Positions 1 through 12,798 of a stretch of 64,000 nucleotides of DNA are shown here, piece after piece. The position numbers were made by a program, and so were the translations under genes. A model generated the notes under the pieces. The model worked only from the letters and a program-made list of their open reading frames with translations, was not told where the DNA came from and searched no databases. Positions within the stretch are counted from its first letter, which is position 1, and each line of letters opens with the position of its first letter. The stretch covers positions 1 to 64,000 of the forward strand of contig NZ_BAWO01000004.1 of NCBI RefSeq assembly GCF_000632715.1. Direction: 5' to 3'. The DNA is from Parageobacillus caldoxylosilyticus NBRC 107762. GTDB taxonomy: Bacteria; Bacillota; Bacilli; Bacillales; Anoxybacillaceae.

Positions 1-9
1 AGTAACCAA
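1..9 (-). CDS. atpG: ATP synthase gamma subunit, first codons only
   Basis: Only the extreme 5' end is in the window. A strong Shine-Dalgarno (AAAGGAGGG on the minus strand, about 16-24) follows the atpA stop and is spaced eight bases from a TTG at 9..7, followed by codons for Val-Thr. The position immediately after atpA is where atpG lies in Bacillus atp operons. The start codon choice is an inference; an ATG outside the window is not excluded. Confidence 0.45.
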
Positions 10-23
10 GTATACACCCTCCT

Positions 24-2630
<2,607 letters not shown>

Positions 2631-2640
2631 TCACTCCTTT

Positions 2641-2851
2641 CGATAGCTATGCGCAACTACCCTCTAAAGCCGGGGGATTCTGACGCACGAAAGCGTTTTT
2701 TCTGCACCTATGTGCAGGCACTTACTCTTGTTCCGTTAAGTATCCTGGGCAAACACCTCACCGGTGTTTACGGTTCAAAGCCGTTTCCTGCTTCACCCAA
2801 TGACTGAAACCATCGTGGCTATATACTTTTGTAGCGACAAACGTTTCCATG
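2641..2851 (-). mobile_element. IS200/IS605-type right-end relic (tnpB 3' end plus omegaRNA-like tail)
   Basis: The atpE-atpF gap is much longer than usual for a Bacillus atp operon. On the minus strand a 30-codon open frame from 2851 ends in VKQETALNRKHR then TGA, which I recognise as the C-terminal tail typical of Bacillaceae TnpB (OrfB) proteins. Downstream come the GGTGTTTGCCCAGGATACTT segment and a CAGAATCCCCCGGCTTTAG motif, the usual 3' tail (omegaRNA/right-end hairpin region) of these elements. The rest of tnpB and the left end are absent, and the terminal hairpin is degraded. The relic is co-oriented with the operon. Identification is from memory of the family, not from a search. Confidence 0.68.
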
Positions 2852-2926
2852 TTGAAAATACACACATAAAGGAATGGCGAAGGTGATCGTCGACACGAAC
2901 TTCGCCATCATCAAAAAAGTATTTCG

Positions 2927-3160
<234 letters not shown>

Positions 3161-3191
3161 TTATTCGTTTTGTATAGTGAAGTTTTTATCA

Positions 3192-3923
<732 letters not shown>

Positions 3924-4307
3924 TCATGCATGTTGCCCATTATTTTTCCATTTTTGCAAAAGAAAATCTATTATAATGACAATATAGGATGTCATTAATC
4001 CCAGCACTACAGGCACGATGGCGAAATATTGCGGATATTCGAGGGCGACTGCCGCCGCCAGCGCCGCTAAAGCCAAGCGGGAAAGCGTCCCGATCGTACG
4101 CACTTTTTTGCGTTCCAACACGGCTTGTCCTAATTTATCGATTTTCCGCGTTAAACTCCATAACATAAAAATGCTAATGACAGTTCCAAGTATTAAACTT
4201 AAAAAAAATGTTTTATACGCCGTAAACCCCCACCCTAACGTATAAAGCGAAAGCAAATACAATATGTATTTGAGCTGCCGCAAAAACATTTGCTGGAATT
4301 TCTCCAT
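3924..4307 (-). CDS. atpI: ATP synthase subunit I
   Basis: Small four-helix membrane protein (127 residues) encoded between atpZ-like and atpB. AtpI proteins assist assembly of the c-ring and may help magnesium supply; that role is known from the family, not from this sequence. Hydrophobic segments are visible at about 12-28, 33-50, 73-92 and 97-115, with a positively charged KIDKLGQAVLERKKVR loop between helices two and three. It follows the upstream gene within a few bases, so translation is probably coupled. Confidence 0.88.
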   Translation of the reverse strand: MEKFQQMFLRQLKYILYLLSLYTLGWGFTAYKTFFLSLILGTVISIFMLWSLTRKIDKLGQAVLERKKVRTIGTLSRLALAALAAAVALEYPQYFAIVPVVLGLMTSYIVIIIDFLLQKWKNNGQHA

Positions 4308-4311
4308 GTTG

Positions 4312-4533
4312 CTACTCCTCTGGGAAATATTGACGGATTAAACGCAACATTGCATATACCCCAGTTGCTAGCCCGATCAACAGACCGATAATGAGAAAAA
4401 TCGGCTCGGTATGAAATTTGTCGTCGATCCATTTTCCACCAAATACTCCTACTAAAATCGAACCAACCAACTGGGATACGATGGCGGACATGAGTGCCAT
4501 CGCTTGAAACGGGTGGCGTTGTTTCGGACGCAT
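4312..4533 (-). CDS. AtpZ/AtpI-type small membrane protein, first gene of the atp operon
   Basis: 73 residues with two predicted membrane helices (about 12-32 and 44-63) separated by KWIDDKFHTEP. The glycine-rich helix 1 and the acidic turn match the AtpZ/AtpI family found at the head of ATP synthase operons, proposed to act with AtpI in divalent-cation transport. An ATG six bases further upstream overlaps the Shine-Dalgarno too closely, so the ATG at 4533 is preferred (AAGGA, nine-base spacing). It is the first gene after the promoter at 4619-4647. Confidence 0.75.
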   Translation of the reverse strand: MRPKQRHPFQAMALMSAIVSQLVGSILVGVFGGKWIDDKFHTEPIFLIIGLLIGLATGVYAMLRLIRQYFPEE

Positions 4534-4618
4534 ACGCATACATCCTTAAATTAATTATTTTTCTAGTTTTTTTTTAATTTTAACAAAACATGAAAACCTT
4601 ATCATATATCCCCTGTAA

Positions 4619-4647
4619 AGCATACAATACCACATGGTCAATGTCAA
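4619..4647 (-). promoter_or_regulatory. Probable sigma-A promoter of the atp operon
   Basis: On the minus strand a perfect -35 TTGACA (4647-4642) is followed after 17 bases by TATGCT (4624-4619). It lies about 90 bases upstream of the first operon gene, in an AT-rich stretch with no other good hexamer pair at correct spacing. A lone TATAAT nearby (about 4670) lacks a matching -35. Confidence 0.6.
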
Positions 4648-4767
4648 TGTGTTTCAGAGGAAAACTATATTATAACAAATAAAATATTAAGAATTTGTGA
4701 CATTTATTAATTTTCTTTTCACTACAATAGTGTATAATGATATATTTACTTTTTTAGACACAATTTT

Positions 4768-4806
4768 AAAAAAAAACGGTATCACTTCTCAGAAATGATA
4801 CCGTTC
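4768..4806 (-). terminator. Intrinsic terminator of upp
   Basis: Inverted repeat AACGGTATCA / TGATACCGTT around an 11-base loop, followed on the minus strand by a run of about nine T. It lies directly after the upp stop and separates upp from the atp promoter. Confidence 0.9.
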
Positions 4807-4818
4807 TTCCATGTCGTT

Positions 4819-5514
<696 letters not shown>

Positions 5515-5524
5515 TCAACCGCGA

Positions 5525-5566
5525 ACCAAAAAGCGCACCTCGAAAGGCGGCCCTTTGAGGTGCGCA
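5525..5566 (-). terminator. Intrinsic terminator of glyA
   Basis: Stem GCGCACCTC / GAGGTGCGC with an inner AAAGG/CCTTT pairing, followed on the minus strand by TTTTTGG. It starts six bases after the glyA stop. Confidence 0.85.
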
Positions 5567-5571
5567 TCCGT

Positions 5572-6810
5572 TTATTCTTGGTATAACGGGAATTTTTCTG
5601 TTAAAGCTGCCACGCGTTGCCGCGCTTCTTCAAGCTTTGCTTCATCTTCATGATGTTTTAAGACGAGGCTGATGATGCTTGCGATTTCATCCATTTCTTC
5701 CAAACCAAACCCACGCGTCGTCACCGCGGCGGTGCCAATGCGGATGCCGCTTGTCACAAAAGGGCTTTCCGGATCGTATGGAATCGTGTTTTTGTTCACG
5801 GTAATGCCGACTTCATCCAACACTTTTTCCGCCACTTTTCCGGTTAATCCTTGCGGGCGCAAGTCAACGAGCAGCAAGTGGTTGTCCGTTCCGCCGGAAA
5901 CAAGGGTAAAGCCTTCGTTTTTCAATGCTTCGGCAAGGCGTTTCGCGTTGTTGACAATATTTTGCGCATACGTTTTGAAGTCGTCTTGCAACGCTTCGCC
6001 GAGCGCGACCGCTTTGGCGGCGATGACGTGCATGAGCGGCCCTCCTTGAATGCCTGGGAAGATCGCTTTATCGATTTGTTTGGCAAACTCTTCTTTGCAA
6101 AGAATCATCCCGCCGCGCGGACCGCGGAGCGTTTTGTGCGTTGTGGTCGTCACAAAATGCGCATATGGCACCGGGTTCGGATGAAGACCTGCCGCAACAA
6201 GACCTGCAATATGCGCCATGTCTACCATCAAGTACGCGCCTACTTCATCGGCGATCTCCCGGAACCGTTTGAAATCGATGATGCGCGGATAAGCGCTCGC
6301 CCCAGCGACAATTAATTTTGGCTTATGTACGCGCGCCTTTTCAAGCACATCGTCGTAATCAATAACATGGGTTTCTGGGTCGACGCCATACTCGACAAAA
6401 TTGTATTGAATGCCGCTGAAGTTGACCGGGCTGCCGTGTGTCAGATGCCCCCCGTGCGACAAATTCATGCCGAGCACCGTGTCCCCATGCTTTAACACAG
6501 TGAAATATACCGCCATGTTTGCCTGCGCGCCGGAATGCGGCTGAACGTTGGCATGATCGGCGCCAAACAATTTTTTCGCCCGCTCGCGCGCCAAATCCTC
6601 AACGACGTCGACGTATTCACAGCCGCCGTAGTAGCGGCGTCCCGGATAGCCTTCCGCATATTTATTCGTTAACACAGAACCTTGCGCTTCCATGACTGCG
6701 CGGCTGACAAAGTTTTCTGATGCGATCAATTCGATTTTTGAATGCTGCCGTTTCCGTTCGTTTTCAATCGCGGCAAATACTTGCGGATCTTGTTGTGGCA
6801 AGTAGTTCAT
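5572..6810 (-). CDS. glyA: Serine hydroxymethyltransferase
   Basis: PLP enzyme interconverting serine and glycine with transfer of a one-carbon unit to tetrahydrofolate; the main source of one-carbon units. 412 residues. The PLP lysine is in [14 protein letters not shown] (about residue 226). The N-terminal substrate region ASENFVS and the glycine-rich [11 protein letters not shown] loop are present. The reading frame begins GTG-ATG; the ATG at 6810 has the better distance from AAGGGGGAG. It is the last gene before a terminator in the rpiB-ywlG-glyA cluster. Confidence 0.97.
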   Translation of the reverse strand: MNYLPQQDPQVFAAIENERKRQHSKIELIASENFVSRAVMEAQGSVLTNKYAEGYPGRRYYGGCEYVDVVEDLARERAKKLFGADHANVQPHSGAQANMAVYFTVLKHGDTVLGMNLSHGGHLTHGSPVNFSGIQYNFVEYGVDPETHVIDYDDVLEKARVHKPKLIVAGASAYPRIIDFKRFREIADEVGAYLMVDMAHIAGLVAAGLHPNPVPYAHFVTTTTHKTLRGPRGGMILCKEEFAKQIDKAIFPGIQGGPLMHVIAAKAVALGEALQDDFKTYAQNIVNNAKRLAEALKNEGFTLVSGGTDNHLLLVDLRPQGLTGKVAEKVLDEVGITVNKNTIPYDPESPFVTSGIRIGTAAVTTRGFGLEEMDEIASIISLVLKHHEDEAKLEEARQRVAALTEKFPLYQE

Positions 6811-6903
6811 CACTAGCTCCCCCTTAATGCGAAATATATGAATATTCCTTTTTATTTTATCAGCTTTTTACGATTGGATTCAAAGAAAAAATGAACAAAA
6901 TGA

Positions 6904-7482
6904 TTAAGAAGTGCAGGAAGCATTCGGATTTTCTAAAGAATAGACGGCTCGGGCGCCGCCAATCAGCTTCGGTCGCGTTTTCGCCAACGTTACGTGGGCA
7001 TGTCCGACTCGTTTCAGCGAAACGCGCACCGGAACGGCGACATGTTTTAAATGCATGCCAATCAGCGTATCGCCGATATCGATGCCGGCGTCAGCTTGAA
7101 TAAATTCGACAACGACTGGATCGGCGAGATGGCGGTACGCATAGGCAGCCATCGCGCCGCCCGCCGACGGGACAGGGATGACCGAGACGATTTCGAGCTG
7201 GCGGGATAACGCGGTTTTTCTTTCGACAACGAGGGCGCGGTTTAAATGTTCGCAGCATTGAAACGCAAGCTGGATCCCGGTTTCGTCATGCCATTTTTTC
7301 AGTTCAGCAAACAGCATTGCCGCAACTTCCGTCGAGCCGGCCGTGCCGATTTTTTCGCCAATCACTTCGCTCGTGCTGCATCCAATGACAAGAATATGCT
7401 CGGATGAAAGCGGGACCTGCTGGCGAAATTCGCGCAAAATCGTCTGCCATTGTTGCTGCCATTCAGCTAGTAGGGAAGACAT
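6904..7482 (-). CDS. ywlG: TIGR01440/DUF436 family protein (YwlG)
   Basis: About 192 residues, encoded between rpiB and glyA as in B. subtilis. The glycine-rich [21 protein letters not shown] segment near residue 35-55 and the GVHAAGGAMAA-like [14 protein letters not shown] region are conserved in this family, whose biochemical role is unknown to me. The start at 7482 ([11 protein letters not shown]) is chosen because GGGAGG lies nine bases upstream; the frame is open further but without a ribosome site. Only 19 bases separate it from rpiB, so the two are probably co-transcribed. Confidence 0.8.
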   Translation of the reverse strand: MSSLLAEWQQQWQTILREFRQQVPLSSEHILVIGCSTSEVIGEKIGTAGSTEVAAMLFAELKKWHDETGIQLAFQCCEHLNRALVVERKTALSRQLEIVSVIPVPSAGGAMAAYAYRHLADPVVVEFIQADAGIDIGDTLIGMHLKHVAVPVRVSLKRVGHAHVTLAKTRPKLIGGARAVYSLENPNASCTS

Positions 7483-7501
7483 AGACGCGATTCCTCCCAT
7501 T

Positions 7502-7948
7502 TTACAAATGCTTGCTTTCATATTCGCTAATTTTCTCGATCCGCCGCGCGTGGCGACCGCCTTCAAACTCCGTCGTCAGCCATGCTTTGGCGATTTCGCG
7601 CGCCAGCCCCGGTCCAATGACGCGTTCGCCCATCGCTAAAATATTGCTATCATTATGCTGGCGCGTCAGTTTGGCGCTGTATACGTCGTGGCAAAGCGCA
7701 CAGCGAATTCCTTTCACTTTGTTGGCGGCAATCGTCATGCCAATTCCCGTGCCGCAAATTAAAATACCACGGTCCACTTCGCCGCGCGCCACTTTCTCTG
7801 CGACGGGAATCGCGTAATCCGGATAATCGACCGACGTTTCGCAGTTACAGCCGAGGTCGATGTATTCAATTCCCATTTCATCCATTAATTGTTTAATTTC
7901 TTCGCGAATGTGGATTCCGCCATGGTCTGAGGCAATCGCTACTTTCAT
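7502..7948 (-). CDS. rpiB: Ribose-5-phosphate isomerase B
   Basis: Interconverts ribose 5-phosphate and ribulose 5-phosphate in the pentose phosphate pathway. 148 residues of the RpiB/LacAB fold. The N-terminal substrate-binding ASDHGG (residues 6-11), the catalytic cysteine region [16 protein letters not shown] (about 65-80), and the ARQHND-like [14 protein letters not shown] segment are visible. The start at 7948 has AAAGGAGG spaced eight bases; the ten extra upstream residues are not family-like. It leads the rpiB-ywlG-glyA group. Confidence 0.94.
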   Translation of the reverse strand: MKVAIASDHGGIHIREEIKQLMDEMGIEYIDLGCNCETSVDYPDYAIPVAEKVARGEVDRGILICGTGIGMTIAANKVKGIRCALCHDVYSAKLTRQHNDSNILAMGERVIGPGLAREIAKAWLTTEFEGGRHARRIEKISEYESKHL

Positions 7949-7980
7949 GCTTTGCTTCCTCCTTTGTTTCGTCATCATGC

Positions 7981-8037
7981 AAAAAGGCCGCCTTTTTTAT
8001 TCATTTTACCTCTTTCTATTAAAAAAGGCGACCTTTC
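7981..8037 (-). terminator. Terminator of the chemotaxis receptor gene
   Basis: Long inverted repeat with arms AAAGGCCGCCTTTTTT and AAAAAAGGCGACCTTT (one mismatch), with the T-run inside the distal arm. It lies immediately after the receptor stop and upstream of rpiB. Confidence 0.75.
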
Positions 8038-8042
8038 TTCCT

Positions 8043-9338
8043 TTATTTTGTGCTAAATTGGGCAATCGTTGCTTTTAATTTTTCCGCTTGTTCCGCGAGT
8101 TCGCGGGCGAGTTCATTGACATGATCAATAGCGGAAGTTTGCTCCTGCGTTGCCGCCGCCACTTCCATCGCTCCGGCAGAAGTTTGTTCGGCAATCGCCG
8201 CGACTTCTTGCGATTGTCCTGCCGCTTTTTCGATATGGACCATTTGCTCTTTAGCCAAATCAGCAATTTCATGGACGGCGCGGACCACTTCATGAATCGA
8301 TTTTGTCATATCGGCAATCGCCGCGTTTGTGCTGGCGCCTTTCGCCGCTTCTTCATTGGCCGCTTGGACTTGTTCATGAATTTGCGCGACAACGCGGCTG
8401 ACTTCTTTTTGGATGCTTTGAATCAGCTCCGCTATTCCTTGCACAGCCTTGGCGCTTTCATCGGCGAGCTTCCGCACTTCCTCGGCGACCACAGCAAAAC
8501 CTTTCCCGTGCTCCCCGGCGCGCGCTGCTTCAATCGAAGCGTTTAAAGCGAGCAAATTCGTTTGCCGGGCAATATCGCCGACAAGGGAAATAATGTTTTC
8601 GACTTCTTTGGCGTGCCGCTCAAGCCGCTGCACAGCCGTTAAAGACATCTGATGATTGTGCGCCAATTGTTCTATGCCGCCGATCAGCGAGCTGATTACT
8701 TCGCGGCTTTTATGGAGCGCGGTTACCATTTCTTTCGCTAGTTGCTCTGACTGCCCCGCTTTTTCCTGCACTTGCCCGGCGATGCGGAGAACATCTTCGA
8801 CCGACTCGGCGGCCGTCTGCATCGAGGCGGCGGAAGCGTTCGCCCCTTTGGAAATTTCGTCAATCGTGTACGCGATCTCTTTCGAACGCCCCACGGCAAC
8901 GTCAGAAGCGTTCGTAATTTCCACGACTTTCTCATTCGTACGGGCAAAATTGTCTTCGATATTGCGTATAATCGACCGCAAACTGCGCAGCATTTCGTTA
9001 AACGCGAGACCTAATGAACGAATTTCATCATCCGATTTCGAGAGCGGGACATCTTCGTTAATTTGCCCGCTTGCCGCTTTCATCGCTGCCTCTTCCAAAC
9101 GCTGCAGCGGTTTCGTAATCACCCCAGATGCCATATAGGCGAGCACGCCGGACCAAAAAATCCCGAGCAGCAAGATCAAAATGGTAAACACGTTTTTAGC
9201 TATCGAGGAGAAAAATACATCATACAAAATGTAAAGAAAAAACGCGCTGGTCGAGTAGGTGATCAGTGCTAATGCGGTAGCAAATACAACGAGCTTGAGG
9301 CGCAAGCTAAAACGATATCGTTTGTTTCTCCTTTCCAT
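8043..9338 (-). CDS. Methyl-accepting chemotaxis protein with a minimal sensing region
   Basis: 431 residues. Two membrane helices (about 14-35 and 45-68) are separated by only around ten residues, so there is no extracellular ligand domain. A HAMP linker (about 69-122, [13 protein letters not shown]) and a cytoplasmic signalling coiled coil follow, with the conserved tip [21 protein letters not shown] (written here in part) near residue 290. Such receptors sense membrane or cytoplasmic conditions rather than an external ligand; that is an inference. It sits between ywlE and rpiB, where B. subtilis has no receptor gene. The Shine-Dalgarno is GGGGGAAGGG. Confidence 0.9.
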   Translation of the reverse strand: MERRNKRYRFSLRLKLVVFATALALITYSTSAFFLYILYDVFFSSIAKNVFTILILLLGIFWSGVLAYMASGVITKPLQRLEEAAMKAASGQINEDVPLSKSDDEIRSLGLAFNEMLRSLRSIIRNIEDNFARTNEKVVEITNASDVAVGRSKEIAYTIDEISKGANASAASMQTAAESVEDVLRIAGQVQEKAGQSEQLAKEMVTALHKSREVISSLIGGIEQLAHNHQMSLTAVQRLERHAKEVENIISLVGDIARQTNLLALNASIEAARAGEHGKGFAVVAEEVRKLADESAKAVQGIAELIQSIQKEVSRVVAQIHEQVQAANEEAAKGASTNAAIADMTKSIHEVVRAVHEIADLAKEQMVHIEKAAGQSQEVAAIAEQTSAGAMEVAAATQEQTSAIDHVNELARELAEQAEKLKATIAQFSTK

Positions 9339-9349
9339 ATCCCTTCCCC

Positions 9350-9796
9350 CTATGGATTTCCCCCTAGTTTCTCGATAAGGCCGTCAATCAATGCGGCAAG
9401 CTCATCCCTCGTCTGGCGGTATATTTCTACCGATCCGCCAAACGGGTCGGATACATCGCCCTGCTTTCCGGAAACAAATTCTTTCAGCGTAAACGTTTTC
9501 TCTTTCGCTTCGGGAAACTGTCCGATAATAAGCTGCTTATGTCCTGCGGTCATCGTCAAAATATGGGTCGCCCACTCGACGTCTTCCTTCTTTAATAGCG
9601 AAGAACGATGATTGGCGTCAATCCCTTTTTCTTTCAACACCGCTTTCGCATGGGGCGAGGCATCGTTCCCTTCTGCGGCAAATACTCCCGCCGATTTCAC
9701 TTCTACATCCGGCAGCTGCTTATGCGCCAAAAGAGCGGCCGCCATCGGGCTTCGGCATGTGTTTCCCGTGCAAACAAATAAAATGCGGTACGACAT
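9350..9796 (-). CDS. ywlE: Protein-arginine phosphatase
   Basis: Low-molecular-weight phosphatase family, 148 residues. The P-loop is [12 protein letters not shown] (residues 8-19): catalytic Cys and Arg in CX5R. The threonine in the loop is the residue known in YwlE to favour phosphoarginine over phosphotyrosine. The catalytic aspartate is in SDPFGGS (about 117). The known role is reversing McsB arginine phosphorylation in the CtsR/Clp stress response. Its order next to mntP and tsaC matches B. subtilis. Confidence 0.92.
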   Translation of the reverse strand: MSYRILFVCTGNTCRSPMAAALLAHKQLPDVEVKSAGVFAAEGNDASPHAKAVLKEKGIDANHRSSLLKKEDVEWATHILTMTAGHKQLIIGQFPEAKEKTFTLKEFVSGKQGDVSDPFGGSVEIYRQTRDELAALIDGLIEKLGGNP

Positions 9797-9883
9797 AGCA
9801 ACACCTCTTAACTTTGTTTATCGCTCCCACCTGCGATAAGATAATTATATAATAAAATTTACCAACAAATATAGCATCGCATC

Positions 9884-9940
9884 AAAAAAAGCTTTCCCAA
9901 AAAGTTGACCCGCGTCTTTTTGGAAAAGCTTTTTTGTCTT
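9884..9940 (-). terminator. Bidirectional-looking terminator after mntP
   Basis: Arms AAAAAAGCTTT...CAAAAAG and CTTTTTGGAAAAGCTTTTTT form a long A/T-flanked hairpin just after the mntP stop, separating it from ywlE. Confidence 0.85.
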
Positions 9941-9955
9941 TCCGCTTATCAAAAA

Positions 9956-10510
9956 TCAAAAGGAAAACAACAGCTTTAAACCGAAAGCGAGCAAAATGCT
10001 GCCGCCAAGCGCCTCGCCGTAAGCGCCAAGCCACTGCTGAAAATGGCGGCCCAGCATCAGTCCCATCCATGTCAGCACCATGCTAAAAAAGCCAAACAAT
10101 AAGATCGTCAGCATCGTTCTTGCTCCGAAAATGCCGAGGCTAAGCCCGACGGAAAAACTGTCGAGACTCACGCTGAATGCAAAAAAAATAAGTCCTATTC
10201 CTTTTGGCGAAGCGGATGCATCGCCTTCCTTTTTAAATGATGCGGCAATCATTTGAATTCCCAACAGCAGCAATAACGCCCCGCCGATATACGAGGCGAT
10301 GCTGCCAAATTGGCGGGATAAAAAACGGCCGACAATCATGCCGAACATCGGCATGAGAATGTGAAAAAGACCGATCATCACACCTATATAAAAAATTTGT
10401 TTTAAGCGTAAGCGCAGCAAGCCCATGCCTAAGGCGACGGAGAATGCGTCCATTCCCAACGCAAACGCCATCATCGATAGCGCTATGATTTCGCCGATGA
10501 ACATGCTCAT
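9956..10510 (-). CDS. mntP: Manganese efflux pump MntP
   Basis: Six-helix membrane protein of 184 residues that exports Mn(II). The paired family motifs are visible: [14 protein letters not shown] in helix 1 (about 18-31) and [12 protein letters not shown] in helix 4 (about 116-127), each with the metal-binding aspartate. The start at 10510 ([11 protein letters not shown]) is preferred because GGGGAGGG lies eight bases upstream; the longer reading to 10552 has no ribosome site. I see no Mn riboswitch upstream; it follows tsaC closely and may be co-transcribed. Confidence 0.9.
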   Translation of the reverse strand: MSMFIGEIIALSMMAFALGMDAFSVALGMGLLRLRLKQIFYIGVMIGLFHILMPMFGMIVGRFLSRQFGSIASYIGGALLLLLGIQMIAASFKKEGDASASPKGIGLIFFAFSVSLDSFSVGLSLGIFGARTMLTILLFGFFSMVLTWMGLMLGRHFQQWLGAYGEALGGSILLAFGLKLLFSF

Positions 10511-10564
10511 TTGCTTTCCCTCCCCGGACTGGCTTACTGCTAACATATGCACGTCCGGGAGCGT

Positions 10565-11647
10565 TTAGAAGTGTGTTTCCCCTTCTACAATCACCTGATG
10601 ACCAGCCGCTTTTTGCAGCCGGTTCATAATCGCTGTCCCGATTCCTTCTGTCGGAAACGATTCGCTGTAAATGATATCCACATCTGTTTGATCAAATTTG
10701 CGCAGCGTGTCATATAAATGGCTGGCTACCGTATGTAAATCATGCCGCGACCCACAGGCCAATACGGCATCGGCGCGGTAAAATGCAAGGTTTTCTTCCG
10801 TTGTCAGCACGCCGACCTTTTTGCCGAGCGCCTGCTGCTTGTCGACAAGGGTCTGCAAAAAAGAAGGGGAACCATACACAATCATCATTGGTGATTTTGG
10901 CGCGTAATGTGTATATTTCATTCCCGGCGATTTCGGTGCCTCCTGTTCGTTGGTAACGGCGCTGCCATCGGCGACCGTGCCGATCACTTCTGCGAGCGTT
11001 TCTTTTGTAATGCCGCCCGGACGCAAAATGGTAGGCACTTTCGCCGTACAGTCAAGCACCGTCGATTCCACGCCGATCCCTGTTTCGCCGCCATCGACCA
11101 CACCGGCAATGCGTCCGTCTAAATCGGCAAGTACATGCGCTGCCGTTGTCGGGCTTGGACGGCCGGATCGATTGGCGCTTGGAGCTGCCAGCGGCAGGCC
11201 GCTTTCCTCGATGAGCGCGAGCGCCACCGGGTGTGCCGGCATGCGCACGGCCACCGTTGATAAGCCGGCGGTCACTCGATCAGAAATGACGCCTTCTTTT
11301 TTCGGCAAAATAAGCGTCAGCGGCCCCGGCCAAAATCGCTCGATCAGCGTGTCAGCGATATCGGGAACGTCAGAAACGATGGACTCCAGCTGTTCGCGGC
11401 GGGCGATATGGACAATTAACGGATTGTCGCTTGGTCGGCCTTTGGCCGCAAAAATTTTCTCGACCGCTGTTGTATTGGTGGCATCCGCTCCTAATCCATA
11501 GACGGTCTCCGTCGGGAAGGCGACAACTTCTCCACATTGCAGCAGGCGGGCAGCTTCTTTTATTTGTGGATAAATGCGTTGTTTATCAACAACATTATCC
11601 ACAATCCAAACATTTGTTTTCACTTTATTCACCTCTACCATTGTCAT
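10565..11647 (-). CDS. tsaC: L-threonylcarbamoyladenylate synthase (Sua5 type)
   Basis: Makes threonylcarbamoyl-AMP from threonine, bicarbonate and ATP for the t6A37 modification of ANN-decoding tRNAs. 360 residues, the long Sua5 form: an N-terminal YrdC domain (about 30-220; FPTETVYGLGADA, GRPSDNPLIVHI, APSANRSGRPSPT) and a C-terminal Sua5 domain joined by the linker SPGMKYTHYAPKSP. B. subtilis ywlC is the homologue. The start is either the ATG at 11647 or that at 11641; both fit AGGA. The first codons overlap the DnaA-box cluster. Confidence 0.93.
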   Translation of the reverse strand: MTMVEVNKVKTNVWIVDNVVDKQRIYPQIKEAARLLQCGEVVAFPTETVYGLGADATNTTAVEKIFAAKGRPSDNPLIVHIARREQLESIVSDVPDIADTLIERFWPGPLTLILPKKEGVISDRVTAGLSTVAVRMPAHPVALALIEESGLPLAAPSANRSGRPSPTTAAHVLADLDGRIAGVVDGGETGIGVESTVLDCTAKVPTILRPGGITKETLAEVIGTVADGSAVTNEQEAPKSPGMKYTHYAPKSPMMIVYGSPSFLQTLVDKQQALGKKVGVLTTEENLAFYRADAVLACGSRHDLHTVASHLYDTLRKFDQTDVDIIYSESFPTEGIGTAIMNRLQKAAGHQVIVEGETHF

Positions 11648-11795
11648 TGCTTCCTAGTAAATTTCTAAAAACATTCTAGTCTTACAAAGAAAAAAAGAAA
11701 AGCTTTCCATACAGTTATCAACAACATGTGAATAAATATGTTATTTTTGTGGACAACTTTGTGGATATATACGTTATCTTCCCCATTCATCCACA
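11565..11795. promoter_or_regulatory. DnaA-box cluster between tsaC and spoIIR
   Basis: About nine 9-mers match TTATCCACA within 230 bases. Perfect boxes: 11565-11573 (minus) and 11595-11603 (plus). TTATTCACA lies at 11727-11735 (minus). One-mismatch boxes are at 11583-11591, 11625-11633, 11715-11723, 11748-11756, 11760-11768 and 11787-11795. The density far exceeds chance for a non-origin region. I recall that B. subtilis has one of its oriC-proximal DnaA-box clusters at ywlC, the orthologue of the adjacent tsaC, so the site appears conserved. No DnaA gene or origin is in the window. Confidence 0.75.
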
Positions 11796-11800
11796 GTTCG

Positions 11801-12574
11801 TTACGGAATGAGATAACTGATCAGTTCTTTCAAGAAAAACTTTATTTTTACCGGCTGTTCCTGCTCCGCGACAAATGGGGAAGCCGTTGGTGCAACGCCT
11901 GCTTGTTTGACCTCCTTGTTGACCGCTTTGCTGCCAGCATCTTGTTGACCGTCCGTTTCCGCTGTTTCCTTGTTCTCGTCGTCTGTTACAGCATCAGTTT
12001 TCCGGCTTTGTCCGCTTTTCTTATCCTTTTCCTCATTTTGAACGGACGACGCTTCACTCATTTGCACCGCATCGCTATTGGAAAAATCGAGGAAACAAAG
12101 CGGCGGGAATAACACGCACCACCAGTTGGCTCCTTTTCCTTCGCCGAGCGTAATCAAAACAGCATCATATTTTCCAGCTGGATATATAAAATTGCCGTAA
12201 ATTTTCGTCGGAAAATCGACTTGGCCGAACTCGACTTGATACGACTGATCGCTATGTTCTTTTCGAAGTACGTCTGCAACCGTTTGTTCAATTTCAGGAA
12301 GATGGGATTGAATAACCCGCTTTGCCTCGGCAAAAGACGTCAAATCAGCAACCCACTTCGTAATTTTGGCATTGACCGCATCGCGGACTTTATGTTTCAG
12401 CTCTTGGTCTTCGGCGGAGTCGCTGTTGGCTAAAATGCGCAGGCGGATTGCTTTATCGGGAATCGCCACCGTGGCGTTTGCCCCCGCCTCTGTTTGATGG
12501 CCGTATACATTGACGAGTACACCAACCATTAATAGTAATATATATAAAACAATGGCAAGCTTTTTTTGGCTCAT
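11801..12574 (-). CDS. spoIIR: Stage II sporulation protein R
   Basis: Forespore-secreted signalling protein that triggers SpoIIGA to cleave pro-sigma-E in the mother cell. 257 residues: one N-terminal membrane/signal segment (about 6-25) and the conserved core RLRILANSDSAEDQELKHKV (part) and YPAGKYDAVLITLGEGKGAN (part), with WWCVLFPPLCF near residue 155. It is longer than the roughly 224-residue B. subtilis protein because of a Glu/Lys/Ser-rich low-complexity stretch at about 175-230. The start at 12574 (MSQKKLAIVLY) avoids placing the Shine-Dalgarno inside the gene. Confidence 0.9.
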   Translation of the reverse strand: MSQKKLAIVLYILLLMVGVLVNVYGHQTEAGANATVAIPDKAIRLRILANSDSAEDQELKHKVRDAVNAKITKWVADLTSFAEAKRVIQSHLPEIEQTVADVLRKEHSDQSYQVEFGQVDFPTKIYGNFIYPAGKYDAVLITLGEGKGANWWCVLFPPLCFLDFSNSDAVQMSEASSVQNEEKDKKSGQSRKTDAVTDDENKETAETDGQQDAGSKAVNKEVKQAGVAPTASPFVAEQEQPVKIKFFLKELISYLIP

Positions 12575-12747
12575 TGTTTGACACCGTCCTTTCACTCTTC
12601 ATTGTGGACAGTGTGAGCCAATTTTAAACTCTATCAATCTAAAAAAATCATTTTTTTAATCCATTTGGATATAAAGGGGCAATATCCATCCATCAGCATC
12701 CACGTTTTAGCGCCGCGCGGACCAATGCCAAGCGGATCCCGCTCAAA

Positions 12748-12776
12748 CAAGAAGGCAAGTCGGTGACTTGCCTTCG
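12748..12776 (-). terminator. Hairpin after prmC
   Basis: Perfect stem GAAGGCAAGTC / GACTTGCCTTC with a three-base loop, 23 bases after the prmC stop. Its minus-strand tail is TTGTTTG, so it is a modest intrinsic terminator between prmC and spoIIR. Confidence 0.65.
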
Positions 12777-12798
12777 TTCAGCAAAAATCCAAAAAATG

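Noticed and set aside
4235-4543. 102-residue minus-strand open frame over the atpZ-like gene
   Set aside because: Overlaps the better supported atpZ-like frame, and has no hydrophobic pattern or homologous motif.
11738-12112. 124-residue plus-strand open frame across spoIIR and the DnaA boxes
   Set aside because: No ribosome site; its sequence is the antisense of the spoIIR 3' end.
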